A DNA stretch of 64,000 nt, from contig CAWIJO010000004.1 of the NCBI GenBank assembly GCA_963836355.1, positions 1-64,000 of the forward strand, given 5' to 3'. Shown in pieces: positions 34,937 through 44,038 of the stretch (position 1 is the stretch's first letter; each line of letters begins with the position of its first letter). The position numbers and the translations under genes were made by a program. This DNA comes from Palsa-506 sp963836355. Its GTDB lineage: Bacteria; Actinomycetota; Actinomycetes; Streptosporangiales; Streptosporangiaceae. The notes under the pieces were generated by a model. It searched no databases. It saw nothing but the letters and a program-made list of their open reading frames with translations, and was not told the DNA's origin.

Positions 34937-36229
34937 TCAGCTGAGCAGGTCGTCCAGGTCACCGTTGAGGCAGTGCTCGACGACCGGGCGGACTGTTTCG
35001 AAGGTGCATTCCTTGGCGTTGCCGGGGGTGCAGGCGTCGCCGAGCACGTGGTTAGTGATCCGGTCGACGTCGGCGGCATCGCCGGTGACGGTCTTGGCAT
35101 TCTGGTAGAACTTCGTCGGGCCCTGGCCGAGCCGGTTCTTGGAGTAGCTGGCCTGGGTGACGTCGGTGAACTTCTCCGGGATGCCTACGTCCCGCAGCAG
35201 CCGGATGGCTGCGGCGAGTGCCGCGTCAGCGGCCCGTACCGCCGTCATGCCGTGCGTGTCCACGCCCATCTGATCGGCGATGTCGGCGAACCGCTGGTAG
35301 GCCACCGGCATGTTGAACGCCCATACCCGCGGCAGCGCGATCGCGTTGTTCAGCCCGTGGTGGAGGTCGTAGAAGGCGCTGACGGCATGCGAGATGGAGT
35401 GGATGATGCCCAGCCCGCCGGAGTTGAACGCTTGCGCGGCGATGTACTGGGCGTACATCATGCCCTCGCGGCCGGGCAGGTCCTGGCCGTTCCACACCGC
35501 GGCGCGCAGGTTCTGCGCGGTCAGCTTGATGGCGTACAGCGCGTTACCCAGTGACGGCGCGAAGTTCAGCCGGGACACGTACGGCTCGGAGGCGTGCGCG
35601 AGCACGTCGAAGCCGCACTGGGCGGTGTAGTCCAGCGGGCAGTCGTAGTAGAGCACCGGGTCATCGACGGCCAGGCTGGCCACGCAGGCGTCGTCGAACG
35701 CGACGTACTTGTGCGGTTGATCGGGGTCGGTGGTGGTGTCGGTGATGACATATCCCCAGGACGTCTCCGAGCCGGTGCCTGCCGTGGTGGAGACGGCGAT
35801 ATGCGGCGGGTTCTTCGGGTTCTCTGACTTGTTGAAGCCCTCGAACTCGTTGACGCTGCGGCCGTCGTGCGCCACCGAGATCCGGGCGCCCTTGCACGCA
35901 TCATGCGACGAGCCGCCGCCGATCGAGACGAACGAGTCGCACTTGTTCTGCTGGTACATCGTCACGGCATCCATGACGTTGTAGTCCTTGGGGTTGGACT
36001 CGACCTTGTCGTAGACCACGACCTCCAGGCCGTGGTACTTCAGCGACTCGACGATCTTGTGGATGGTGCCGCTGCCGCGCAGGCCGGAGGTCATCACCAG
36101 GATCTTCCGGAAGCCCAGGTTCTTCGCTTCCGGCCCGATCATCTCGTGCGCACCCGGCCCCATCAGCGCCCGGGGGAACGGGTGGAACTCCTTCATCGGG
36201 AAAGGCTTGAGCAGTTCATCGACCTGCAT
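34937..36229 (-). CDS. mdo: NDMA-dependent methanol dehydrogenase, copy 1
   Basis: A 430-aa iron-ADH superfamily enzyme of the methanol:NDMA oxidoreductase group (nicotinoprotein with tightly bound NAD). Signatures: FHPFPRALMGPGAHEMIGPE, VESNPKDYNVMDA, SIGGGSSHDACKG, TTAGTGSETSW, CGFDVLAHASEPYVSR and SISHAVSAFYDLHHGLNNA with metal-binding Asp/His. It oxidises methanol and other primary alcohols; its bound NADH is thought to be re-oxidised by mycofactocin in vivo. ATG 36229 has GAGGAG about 10 nt upstream. It differs from copy 2 at only two residues (M versus I in PFPxKEF; G versus A in SWxYVIT). Confidence 0.9.
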   Translation of the reverse strand: MQVDELLKPFPMKEFHPFPRALMGPGAHEMIGPEAKNLGFRKILVMTSGLRGSGTIHKIVESLKYHGLEVVVYDKVESNPKDYNVMDAVTMYQQNKCDSFVSIGGGSSHDACKGARISVAHDGRSVNEFEGFNKSENPKNPPHIAVSTTAGTGSETSWGYVITDTTTDPDQPHKYVAFDDACVASLAVDDPVLYYDCPLDYTAQCGFDVLAHASEPYVSRLNFAPSLGNALYAIKLTAQNLRAAVWNGQDLPGREGMMYAQYIAAQAFNSGGLGIIHSISHAVSAFYDLHHGLNNAIALPRVWAFNMPVAYQRFADIADQMGVDTHGMTAVRAADAALAAAIRLLRDVGIPEKFTDVTQASYSKNRLGQGPTKFYQNAKTVTGDAADVDRITNHVLGDACTPGNAKECTFETVRPVVEHCLNGDLDDLLS

Positions 36230-36288
36230 GGCGCACCGGCTCCTCTCCGTATGGATCCCGCGCCCGCGCACCGTACGTGATGACCGCC

Positions 36289-36342
36289 TTAGCGCCGAGT
36301 TCCGCGTTGGCAGTTACCTGTTGCGCCGAAAATCGGCGCTAA
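36289..36342. promoter_or_regulatory. Palindromic segment unique to the upstream region of mdo copy 1
   Basis: Begins TTAGCGCCGA and ends with its inverse TCGGCGCTAA (36333-36342). Inside, TTGCGCCGAAAATCGGCGCT makes a tighter palindrome. It lies 60-113 bp upstream of the start codon, suiting an operator for a dimeric regulator. Confidence 0.5.
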
Positions 36343-36576
36343 CCGGCCGTACCCGATCAGCGGGAGCACCGTTGCGGCGAGGCTAAGCAGCCGTGCTCCG
36401 ATCCGGAACCCGCGCGCGCCGATTCCGCCCGACAGCGACCGCATTCTGCCCGGACGGGCAGGGACCGCGCCTGCCCGATCGAACGGGCCGCACCACGGCT
36501 GGCCGTGGCGTTTTGCGCACCCGGATTGGCCGGCTTGCTCGCATGGAACGCCCAAGTGCTCGTCGAGCTCCTCGTC

Positions 36577-38126
36577 CGGGGCCGTGGGGCGGGCCGCCGC
36601 TGGCGGTCAGCTGAGCAGGTCGTCCAGGTCACCGTTGAGGCAGTGCTCGACGACCGGGCGGACTGTTTCGAAGGTGCATTCCTTGGCGTTGCCGGGGGTG
36701 CAGGCGTCGCCGAGCACGTGGTTAGTGATCCGGTCGACGTCGGCGGCATCGCCGGTGACGGTCTTGGCATTCTGGTAGAACTTCGTCGGGCCCTGGCCGA
36801 GCCGGTTCTTGGAGTAGCTGGCCTGGGTGACGTCGGTGAACTTCTCCGGGATGCCTACGTCCCGCAGCAGCCGGATGGCTGCGGCGAGTGCCGCGTCAGC
36901 GGCCCGTACCGCCGTCATGCCGTGCGTGTCCACGCCCATCTGATCGGCGATGTCGGCGAACCGCTGGTAGGCCACCGGCATGTTGAACGCCCATACCCGC
37001 GGCAGCGCGATCGCGTTGTTCAGCCCGTGGTGGAGGTCGTAGAAGGCGCTGACGGCATGCGAGATGGAGTGGATGATGCCCAGCCCGCCGGAGTTGAACG
37101 CTTGCGCGGCGATGTACTGGGCGTACATCATGCCCTCGCGGCCGGGCAGGTCCTGGCCGTTCCACACCGCGGCGCGCAGGTTCTGCGCGGTCAGCTTGAT
37201 GGCGTACAGCGCGTTACCCAGTGACGGCGCGAAGTTCAGCCGGGACACGTACGGCTCGGAGGCGTGCGCGAGCACGTCGAAGCCGCACTGGGCGGTGTAG
37301 TCCAGCGGGCAGTCGTAGTAGAGCACCGGGTCATCGACGGCCAGGCTGGCCACGCAGGCGTCGTCGAACGCGACGTACTTGTGCGGTTGATCGGGGTCGG
37401 TGGTGGTGTCGGTGATGACATAAGCCCAGGACGTCTCCGAGCCGGTGCCTGCCGTGGTGGAGACGGCGATATGCGGCGGGTTCTTCGGGTTCTCTGACTT
37501 GTTGAAGCCCTCGAACTCGTTGACGCTGCGGCCGTCGTGCGCCACCGAGATCCGGGCGCCCTTGCACGCATCATGCGACGAGCCGCCGCCGATCGAGACG
37601 AACGAGTCGCACTTGTTCTGCTGGTACATCGTCACGGCATCCATGACGTTGTAGTCCTTGGGGTTGGACTCGACCTTGTCGTAGACCACGACCTCCAGGC
37701 CGTGGTACTTCAGCGACTCGACGATCTTGTGGATGGTGCCGCTGCCGCGCAGGCCGGAGGTCATCACCAGGATCTTCCGGAAGCCCAGGTTCTTCGCTTC
37801 CGGCCCGATCATCTCGTGCGCACCCGGCCCCATCAGCGCCCGGGGGAACGGGTGGAACTCCTTGATCGGGAAAGGCTTGAGCAGTTCATCGACCTGCATG
37901 GCGCACCGGCTCCTCTCCGTATGGATCCCGCGCCCGCGCACCGTACGTGATGACCGCCTCGTCAGTCGGTCGGCCGTACCCGATCAGCGGGAGCACTGTT
38001 GCGGCGAGGCTAAGCAGCCGTGCTCCGATCCGGAACCCGCGCGCGCCGATTCCGCCCGACAGCGACCGCATTCTGCCCGGACGGGCAGGGACCGCGCCTG
38101 CCCGATCGAACGGGCCGCACCACGGC
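36577..38126 (-). repeat. Tandem duplication, unit 2 (mdo with flanks)
   Basis: Second copy of 34908-36499. It lies directly upstream of unit 1 in the same orientation, separated by about 77 bp. Confidence 0.92.
36607..37899 (-). CDS. mdo: NDMA-dependent methanol dehydrogenase, copy 2
   Basis: A 430-aa enzyme almost identical to copy 1 (see 34937-36229), with Ile in PFPIKEF and Ala in SWAYVIT, which are the residues I remember in other members, so copy 2 looks like the parental form. Upstream DNA lacks the 54-bp palindromic segment, so the two copies may be controlled differently. The 500 bp between this start and mftA hold the divergent promoters. Confidence 0.9.
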   Translation of the reverse strand: MQVDELLKPFPIKEFHPFPRALMGPGAHEMIGPEAKNLGFRKILVMTSGLRGSGTIHKIVESLKYHGLEVVVYDKVESNPKDYNVMDAVTMYQQNKCDSFVSIGGGSSHDACKGARISVAHDGRSVNEFEGFNKSENPKNPPHIAVSTTAGTGSETSWAYVITDTTTDPDQPHKYVAFDDACVASLAVDDPVLYYDCPLDYTAQCGFDVLAHASEPYVSRLNFAPSLGNALYAIKLTAQNLRAAVWNGQDLPGREGMMYAQYIAAQAFNSGGLGIIHSISHAVSAFYDLHHGLNNAIALPRVWAFNMPVAYQRFADIADQMGVDTHGMTAVRAADAALAAAIRLLRDVGIPEKFTDVTQASYSKNRLGQGPTKFYQNAKTVTGDAADVDRITNHVLGDACTPGNAKECTFETVRPVVEHCLNGDLDDLLS

Positions 38127-38399
38127 AAGCTACCTGCGGCCCGAGCCGCTCGTGCGACGCCCGCAAGCTGCCGGGCAGCCCGCACCAGCTAGGCCCGGGC
38201 CCTGCATCGCCTGGCTTATGGCCGCCCGGCCGGGCCGAGACGATCCCGCGTGCCCGGGTACCTGCCCAACCGGACGGGGCGATGACGGCCGGAAGCATGG
38301 TGACAGGGCTCGCCCCGCCTCATACCGTCACCAACATCGGGCGCCACCGGCCGACGGGTTACCCAGGTCTCGTCGCAGCCCACCGCTAGGAGGATTCCC
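37900..38399. promoter_or_regulatory. Divergent region between mdo copy 2 and mftA
   Basis: No gene seen. An inverted repeat TGGTGAC (38298-38304) / GTCACCA (38327-38333) lies 67-102 bp before mftA and could be an operator. CTAGGAGGATTCCC just before ATG 38400 is a strong ribosome site. No TetR-type mftR gene is present here. Confidence 0.5.
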
Positions 38400-38555
38400 A
38401 TGCAGCAGGACACCCGAGCCGACAAATCCCAGGCCGACATGGCATCGCGCAGCGCCGATGCCACCGACGACCGCGGCATCGATGATGACCCAGGGATCAC
38501 CGAGGAGCTGCTGGTCGAGGAAGTCTCGATCGATGGAATGTGCGGCGTCTACTAG
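38400..38555 (+). CDS. mftA: Mycofactocin precursor peptide
   Basis: A 51-aa peptide ending in the diagnostic EEVSIDGMCGVY. MftC decarboxylates and cross-links the terminal Val-Tyr; MftE then releases the modified dipeptide, which becomes the redox cofactor mycofactocin. The N-terminal leader is acidic and Gln/Asp-rich. AGGAGG lies 7 nt before the ATG. This gene is too short for most gene callers, but the C-terminus and the following mftB and mftC leave no real doubt. Confidence 0.96.
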   Translation: MQQDTRADKSQADMASRSADATDDRGIDDDPGITEELLVEEVSIDGMCGVY

Positions 38556-38571
38556 GACCGGGGCAATCGCG

Positions 38572-38860
38572 ATGACCGCACCATTCGAGCCGGGCCGCGG
38601 CTACCAGCTCAACCCGGATGTCGCGCTGCGCCCTGAGCCGTTCGGGGCGCTCGCCTACCATTTCGGCACCCGGCGGCTGTCGTTCCTGAAGGCGCCGGAT
38701 TCTCGTCGAGCTGGTGCGCGGGCTGGGCGCCCACCGCAGTGTGTCCGATGCCCTGGCCACCATGCCCGGCGGCCGCCGCGACAGCTACCTGCGGGCGCTG
38801 GCCGCGCTGGCCGCAGCCGACATGATCGTCCCCCGGCCGTGCCCAAGCGAAGCGCCATGA
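38572..38860 (+). pseudogene. mftB: Mycofactocin peptide chaperone MftB, frameshifted
   Basis: From ATG 38572 the frame gives MTAPFEPGRGYQLNPDVALR, then PEPFGALAYHFGTRRLSFLK and AP, the RiPP recognition-element fold that presents MftA to MftC. After 38699 the family sequence DLVELVRGLGAHRSVSDALA...ALAALAAADMIVPRP continues only one base later, ending at TGA 38858-38860. One extra base in GCCGGATTCTCG explains it (GGATCT expected). If real, MftC would lose its chaperone; if a base-call error, the protein is normal (95 aa). Confidence 0.85.
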
Positions 38861-40068
38861 TGACGACTGGCTGCGAGCCCGCGCTAGGCGAGCGCGTACC
38901 GGCCCTGGTGGAGCAGTTCAAGAGCGGCCTCGCCGCGCCGATCTGCCTGACCTGGGAGTGGACGTACGCCTGCAACCTGTCGTGCGCGCACTGCCTGTCA
39001 TCTTCCGGCCGGCGCGACCCAGCCGAGCTGACCACCGCCGAGATGAGGTCGGTGATCGACGAGCTCCGGGCCATGCAGGTGTTCTACGTCAACGTCGGGG
39101 GCGGCGAGCCGACCGTACGGCCGGACTTCTGGGAGCTTCTGGATTACGCGGTAGCCAGTCAGGTCGGCGTGAAGTTCTCTACTAACGGGCTCCGGCTCGA
39201 CGCTCAGCGCGCGCAGCGGCTAGCCGTCACGGACTATGTGGACGTGCAGGTCTCGCTGGACGGCGCGAGCCGGGAGGTCAACGACGCTGTCCGCGGGCAC
39301 GGCTCCTACGACATGGCGCTGCACGCGATGGAGAACCTGGCCGAGGCAGGCTTCCGGAACTTCAAGATCTCCGTGGTGATGACCCGGCACAATGTGCCCC
39401 AGCTGGATCAGTTCGCGGCGATCGCCGGCCAATTCGGCGCCCAGCTGCGGATCACCCGGCTGCGTCCATCCGGTCGCGGAGCGGACGTGTGGCACGAGCT
39501 GCACCCAACGGAGCAGCAGCAGCGAGAGATTTACTCCTGGCTGGTCGACCACGGCGACCGGGTGCTGACCGGCGATTCCTTCTTCCACCTCAACGCGCTG
39601 GGCGCCACCCCGCTGCCAGGACTGAACCTCTGCGGCGCCGGACGGGTAGTCTGCCTGATCGATCCGATCGGCGATGTCTACGCCTGCCCGTTCGCGATCC
39701 ACGATGCATTTAAGGCCGGCACCGTGCGTTCACCTGGCGGCTTCGCCGAGGTGTGGCGCTCCGCGCCGCTGTTCGCCGAATTGCGCACCGAGACATCGGG
39801 CGGAGCGTGCCGCTCCTGCTCAGCTTTCAGCTCCTGCCAGGGCGGCTGCATGGCGGCGAAGTTCTTCACCGGCCTGCCACTGGACGGGCCCGATCCAGAG
39901 TGCGTCAAGGGACATGGCGCCAGCGCGCTTGGCGACTCTGGCCGCGGCGGACTGCCGCGGCCAGACAAGGACCATTCCCGCCGCAGCCGGGTCGTATCCA
40001 TGGGCATGCCGTCGGTGCGCGTCCCGGCGAAGCCATGCGACTCCAGCCCGCTGGCGGTCACGGCGTGA
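38857..40068 (+). CDS. mftC: Mycofactocin radical SAM maturase
   Basis: A 403-aa radical SAM/SPASM enzyme. The SAM cluster motif CNLSCAHC uses C39, C43 and C46; GGGEPTVRPDF and STNGLRL follow; the SPASM region near the C-terminus has LCGAGRVVCLIDPIGDVYAC and CRSCSAFSSCQGGCM. It performs the two-step decarboxylation and carbon-carbon ring closure of the MftA C-terminal Val-Tyr. The start ATG 38857 overlaps the mftB stop (ATGA); a second ATG follows immediately. The C-terminal ~50 residues after SPASM are basic and variable. Confidence 0.95.
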   Translation: MMTTGCEPALGERVPALVEQFKSGLAAPICLTWEWTYACNLSCAHCLSSSGRRDPAELTTAEMRSVIDELRAMQVFYVNVGGGEPTVRPDFWELLDYAVASQVGVKFSTNGLRLDAQRAQRLAVTDYVDVQVSLDGASREVNDAVRGHGSYDMALHAMENLAEAGFRNFKISVVMTRHNVPQLDQFAAIAGQFGAQLRITRLRPSGRGADVWHELHPTEQQQREIYSWLVDHGDRVLTGDSFFHLNALGATPLPGLNLCGAGRVVCLIDPIGDVYACPFAIHDAFKAGTVRSPGGFAEVWRSAPLFAELRTETSGGACRSCSAFSSCQGGCMAAKFFTGLPLDGPDPECVKGHGASALGDSGRGGLPRPDKDHSRRSRVVSMGMPSVRVPAKPCDSSPLAVTA

Positions 40069-42068
40069 GCACGACCCTGACCGAGCCCGTCGATCTCGGG
40101 CCGCGCCGGGCGCCCTGCCGGGTGATGTTCGGGCCGCACGAGACCAACCTCGGCCGGCGCCGGGAGATCTCTGCGCGGCACGTCGCCTACTACGCGCGGC
40201 GGGCGTCGGGGGGCAGCGGCGTTATCGTGACCGAGACAGCGAGCGTGCACCCGTCGGACTGGCCTTACGAGCGCGCACCACTGGCCGCGGATTGCGGGCC
40301 GGGCTGGGCCCGGACCGTCGCGGCCAGCCGGCCGCACGGTGCGCTGGTGCTGGCCGGGCTCGGCCACGCCGGGATGCAGGGCTCCTCGGCGTTCTCCCAG
40401 TCCGCGCTGTGGGCACCGTCGCGGGTACCGGATGCGGGTTCGCGCGAACTGCCCATGGAGATGGCCGGCACAGAGATCGACGCGCTGGTCGACGGCTTCG
40501 CCGCGGCTGCCGTCCAGGCCGCCGGAGCCGACCTGGATGGTGTCGAGATCAACGCCGGCCAGCACTCGCTGCTGCGCCAGTTCCAGTCCGGGCTGACCAA
40601 CCAGCGAGGTGATGAGTACGGCCAGGACCGGCTGCTGCTCACCGAGCGCGTGCTGCGCGCCGTGCGAGGCCCGCTCGGCGCCGGGCGGCTGCTCGGACTG
40701 CGGCTGTGCTGCGACGAGCTGGCCCCCTGGGCCGGCCTGACCCCGGAACTTGCCGCCGGGCAGGCCGCGCGGCTGGCCGCGCTGGTCGATTACCTCGTGG
40801 TGGTGCGCGGGTCAATCTACTCGGTGTCGGCTACCCGGCCCGACCTGCATACCGAGCCGGGCTTCTGCATGGAGCTTTGCCGGCAGGTCCGCGCTGCGGT
40901 GGACGGCACCGTCCCGGTGGTGCTGCAGGGCAGCGTGGTGGACCCCGGCCAGGCGCAGTGGGCGCTGGACGACGAGGCCGCCGACCTGGTGGATATGACC
41001 AGGGCACAGATCACCGATCCCGACCTCGTCGCCCGATGCCGCAGCGGAGAGCAGGGTCGGATCCGCCCCTGCCTGCTGTGTAACCAGGCCTGCATGGTCC
41101 GGGACAACAGGAACCCGATCATCACCTGCGTCATCGAACCCGGCAGCGGCCACGAGCTCGACGAAAGCGGCAACGATATCGGCGGCTCGCATCAGGCCCA
41201 GAACTCGGTGCTGGTGGTCGGCGGCGGGCCGGCCGGGATGGAAGCCGCCCGCGTGCTGGCCGCGGACGGGCACCACGTGCGCCTGGCGGAGCGCGCACCG
41301 GCACTGGGCGGCATGCTGGTGGCGGCGGCCCTGGTGCACGGACGGCAGCGGCTGGGCGTGGCGGTGGACTGGTGGCGCCGGGAGCTGCGGCGGCTGGACG
41401 TGACGGTATCTCTGAGGCACGAGGTCACCGCGTCCGAAATGGATGACGCGCTGGCTAAGGGCGTGCGCGTCGTGCTGGCCACGGGATCAGTTCCCGGGCC
41501 GCGTGACTACCGCATCGCCGCGGGCGCGCGCGTGCTGGAGGCCGCCGACCTGATCGGCCTGGTGAACTCCGCAGCGCTGCACCGACTGCCGGCCGGGCGG
41601 GCCGTGGTGTTCGACCCGGTCGGCGGGCCGATCGGGGTCGGCATCGCCGAGCTGCTGGCCGCGAGCGGCCGGCCAGCGTCGATCGTCACTCAGGACCAGA
41701 TTGCCGGCACGCAGCTGGCTATCACCGGTGACCTCGCCGAGGCCAACTCGCGGCTGCAGCGGGCCGGCGTGGCTCGCGAGCTGCGCAGCCTGCTCCGCGG
41801 CGTAGCCGACGACCACGTGCTGCTGGAGGACCGGTGGACCGGCGAGCAGCGGATGGTGGACTGCGCGTTCGTGGTGCATTGCGGGCATCGGCTGCCGGAG
41901 CAGACTCTGTATCTACACCGGACCGGCACCCCACGGGCTGGCGACTGCGTGGCTCCGCGGACTGTGCTTGAGGCGGTGCTGGAGGCCCGCCGGGTTGCGC
42001 TGGCGATCGGTGCGGCCGACGAGCTTACCGACCTGCCGGCGCTGACCGGGACCGCAGGCGGCCGATGA
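40065..42068 (+). CDS. Mycofactocin-linked FadH/OYE family oxidoreductase 1
   Basis: A 667-aa protein with the layout of 2,4-dienoyl-CoA reductase FadH: an old-yellow-enzyme FMN barrel (1-340), a 4Fe-4S site CLLCNQACM...ITC (C-x2-C-x3-C-x11-C), and FAD and NAD(P) domains starting VLVVGGGPAGMEAARVLAADG. Start GTG 40065 overlaps the mftC stop. This OYE pair is known by name from genome surveys of some mycofactocin clusters, but its substrate is not established to my knowledge. Here it occupies the place usually taken by mftD. It could oxidise or reduce the cofactor core or an aglycone, or act as a mycofactocin-dependent dehydrogenase. Confidence 0.85.
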   Translation: MSTTLTEPVDLGPRRAPCRVMFGPHETNLGRRREISARHVAYYARRASGGSGVIVTETASVHPSDWPYERAPLAADCGPGWARTVAASRPHGALVLAGLGHAGMQGSSAFSQSALWAPSRVPDAGSRELPMEMAGTEIDALVDGFAAAAVQAAGADLDGVEINAGQHSLLRQFQSGLTNQRGDEYGQDRLLLTERVLRAVRGPLGAGRLLGLRLCCDELAPWAGLTPELAAGQAARLAALVDYLVVVRGSIYSVSATRPDLHTEPGFCMELCRQVRAAVDGTVPVVLQGSVVDPGQAQWALDDEAADLVDMTRAQITDPDLVARCRSGEQGRIRPCLLCNQACMVRDNRNPIITCVIEPGSGHELDESGNDIGGSHQAQNSVLVVGGGPAGMEAARVLAADGHHVRLAERAPALGGMLVAAALVHGRQRLGVAVDWWRRELRRLDVTVSLRHEVTASEMDDALAKGVRVVLATGSVPGPRDYRIAAGARVLEAADLIGLVNSAALHRLPAGRAVVFDPVGGPIGVGIAELLAASGRPASIVTQDQIAGTQLAITGDLAEANSRLQRAGVARELRSLLRGVADDHVLLEDRWTGEQRMVDCAFVVHCGHRLPEQTLYLHRTGTPRAGDCVAPRTVLEAVLEARRVALAIGAADELTDLPALTGTAGGR

Positions 42069-44038
42069 GCGGGGGCAGCAGGTACCGGTACTTGTTCTCG
42101 CCGCTGCGGATCGGCCCGGTGGTGGTCCGCAACCGGATCGTGTTCTCCGCGCACCTGACCAACTACGCCGAGGACGGCCTGCCAAGCCAGCAGCATGCCG
42201 ACTACTTCGCGGCCCGCGCGGCGGGCGGGGTGGGGCTGATCATCACGGAGGAGCATTCGACTCATCCCACCGACTGGCCGTACGAGAAGCTGATCCACGG
42301 CTTCCACCGGGCGGTCATCCCCGGCTACCGGAAGATGACCGCAGCGGCGCATGCGCACGACGTGCCGATCTTCGCCCAGCTGAACCACAACGGCGGCCAG
42401 GCCTCGTCGATCTTCTCCCGGCTGCCCGTATGGGCGCCCAGCCCGGTGCCGGATCCGATGTTCCGCGAGGTGCCCAAGGCCGTGGAGCGGCACGAGATCG
42501 CCGAGATTGTGGCCGGCTACGGCACGGTGGCCGGGCACTGCGCGGAAGGCGGTTTCGATGGGGTAGAGCTGCAATGCTCGCATTCCTCCATCGTGCGCGG
42601 ATTCCTGTCACCCGCGACGAACAAACGCACCGACGCCTACGGCGGCTCGCTCCCGGCCCGGGCCCGCATCCTGCTGGAAATCGTCGATGCCGTGCGCGAG
42701 GCGGTCGGGCCCGACCGCGCGCTCGGCGTGCGGATCTGCGGCGACGAGCTGATCGAGGGCGGGAGCACGCTCGACGAGGCGGTCGAGGTGGCCAGGATGG
42801 TGGAGGCGACCGGCCAGGTTGACTACATCAACACCTCGATCGGCGTGGCCACCGCGACGCTGTTCATGATCGAGGCGTCCATGAGCATCCCGCCTGGGTA
42901 CGCGCTGTTCATCGCCAACGCCATCCGGCGGGCGGTCAAGCTGCCGGTGATCGGAGTGGGCCGGATCAAGGACCCGGTCCAGGCCGAGCGCGCGCTGGCC
43001 GAGGGACATTGCGACCTGGTCGGCGTGGTGCGCGGGCAGATCGCCGATCCCGACTTCGCCGCCAAGGCCAGGTCGGGGAATGCCACCCAGATCCGCACCT
43101 GCCTGTCCTGCAACCAGGAATGTGTCGGCCGGATGGGCCTGAACCGCTGGCTGGGCTGCATCGAGAATCCGCGCACCGGCCGGGAGGCCGTTCCGGCCCC
43201 GCCGCCGCACCGCGGCAGACGGGTGATCGTGGTCGGCGGCGGCCCGGCCGGGCTGCAGGCGGCAGCCACCGCGGCGCAGCGCGGCCACCGGGTCACGCTG
43301 CTGGAGCGGCAGCCGCGCACCGGCGGCCAGGTGGCCCTAGCCGCCTCGGTCCCGTCCCGCGCCGAATTCCTCGACGTGGTGCGCAACCTGGCGGCGGAAT
43401 GCCAGCGTTCCGGGGTGGAGATCAGGACCGGCGTGGCTGCCACGGCGCAGTCGCTGCGCGCTGAGCCGCCGGACGTCGTGGTGCTGGCCACCGGGGCGCG
43501 GCCGCAGCCGCCGTACTGGGCCGCCGGTCATCCGCGAGTTGTGGACGTCCGCGACGTGCTCGAAGGCCGCGCCGCGCCGGCCGGGCAGGTGGTCGTGGTC
43601 GACGACCTCGGCTTCCACCAGGCCACCAGCGTCGCCGAGCTCCTGGCAGATCGGGGCTGTGCAGTGGAGATCATCACCGCAGGCATGGTGGTGGGCCAGG
43701 ATCTCGGCATCACCCTGGACATGGAGACCTTCAACGTGCGGGCGCATGCCAAGGGCATCCGCCAGGCCACCGACCTGGTGGTGGTCGGCGCGGCTGGTGG
43801 CGACGGGCAGCACGGCGGCGTCGGCATCGAGCTCTCTCTGCTGCACCATCCCACCGGCCAGCCCGCGCAACGGCGCTGCGACTGGGTGGTGTGCGCGGTC
43901 CATCAGACGCCCGAGGACGAGCTGTGGCAGGAACTGCAGGCCGCGCCGTTCGAGGTGCACCGCGTCGGCGACTGCGTAACGCCACGCCGGGCGCACGCCG
44001 CCGTGATCGAGGGACACCGGGTTGCGGTGGCGCTATGA
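42065..44038 (+). CDS. Mycofactocin-linked FadH/OYE family oxidoreductase 2
   Basis: A 657-aa paralogue of the previous gene: FMN barrel with PLRIGPVVVRNRIVFSAHLT, AQLNHNGGQASS and VGVVRGQIADPDFAAKARSG; Fe-S site CLSCNQECV...LGC; FAD/NAD domains from VIVVGGGPAGLQAAATAAQRG. ATG 42065 overlaps the preceding stop (ATGA). The two OYE genes probably form a heteromer or act on consecutive intermediates. The barrel is better conserved with canonical FadH than that of OYE1. Confidence 0.87.
   Translation: MSGGSRYRYLFSPLRIGPVVVRNRIVFSAHLTNYAEDGLPSQQHADYFAARAAGGVGLIITEEHSTHPTDWPYEKLIHGFHRAVIPGYRKMTAAAHAHDVPIFAQLNHNGGQASSIFSRLPVWAPSPVPDPMFREVPKAVERHEIAEIVAGYGTVAGHCAEGGFDGVELQCSHSSIVRGFLSPATNKRTDAYGGSLPARARILLEIVDAVREAVGPDRALGVRICGDELIEGGSTLDEAVEVARMVEATGQVDYINTSIGVATATLFMIEASMSIPPGYALFIANAIRRAVKLPVIGVGRIKDPVQAERALAEGHCDLVGVVRGQIADPDFAAKARSGNATQIRTCLSCNQECVGRMGLNRWLGCIENPRTGREAVPAPPPHRGRRVIVVGGGPAGLQAAATAAQRGHRVTLLERQPRTGGQVALAASVPSRAEFLDVVRNLAAECQRSGVEIRTGVAATAQSLRAEPPDVVVLATGARPQPPYWAAGHPRVVDVRDVLEGRAAPAGQVVVVDDLGFHQATSVAELLADRGCAVEIITAGMVVGQDLGITLDMETFNVRAHAKGIRQATDLVVVGAAGGDGQHGGVGIELSLLHHPTGQPAQRRCDWVVCAVHQTPEDELWQELQAAPFEVHRVGDCVTPRRAHAAVIEGHRVAVAL

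Larger units (their letters stand above)
34908..36499 (-). repeat. Tandem duplication, unit 1 (mdo with flanks)
   Basis: Matches 36577-38126 almost perfectly over the whole gene and about 260 bp of upstream DNA. The only sizeable difference is 36289-36342 (54 bp with a palindrome), replaced by 12 unrelated bp in unit 2. Confidence 0.92.

Noticed and set aside
36380..36576. A separate small gene between the two mdo copies
   Set aside because: The stretch is the duplicated upstream region of mdo, also present at 37980-38126, and has no ribosome site or conserved product.
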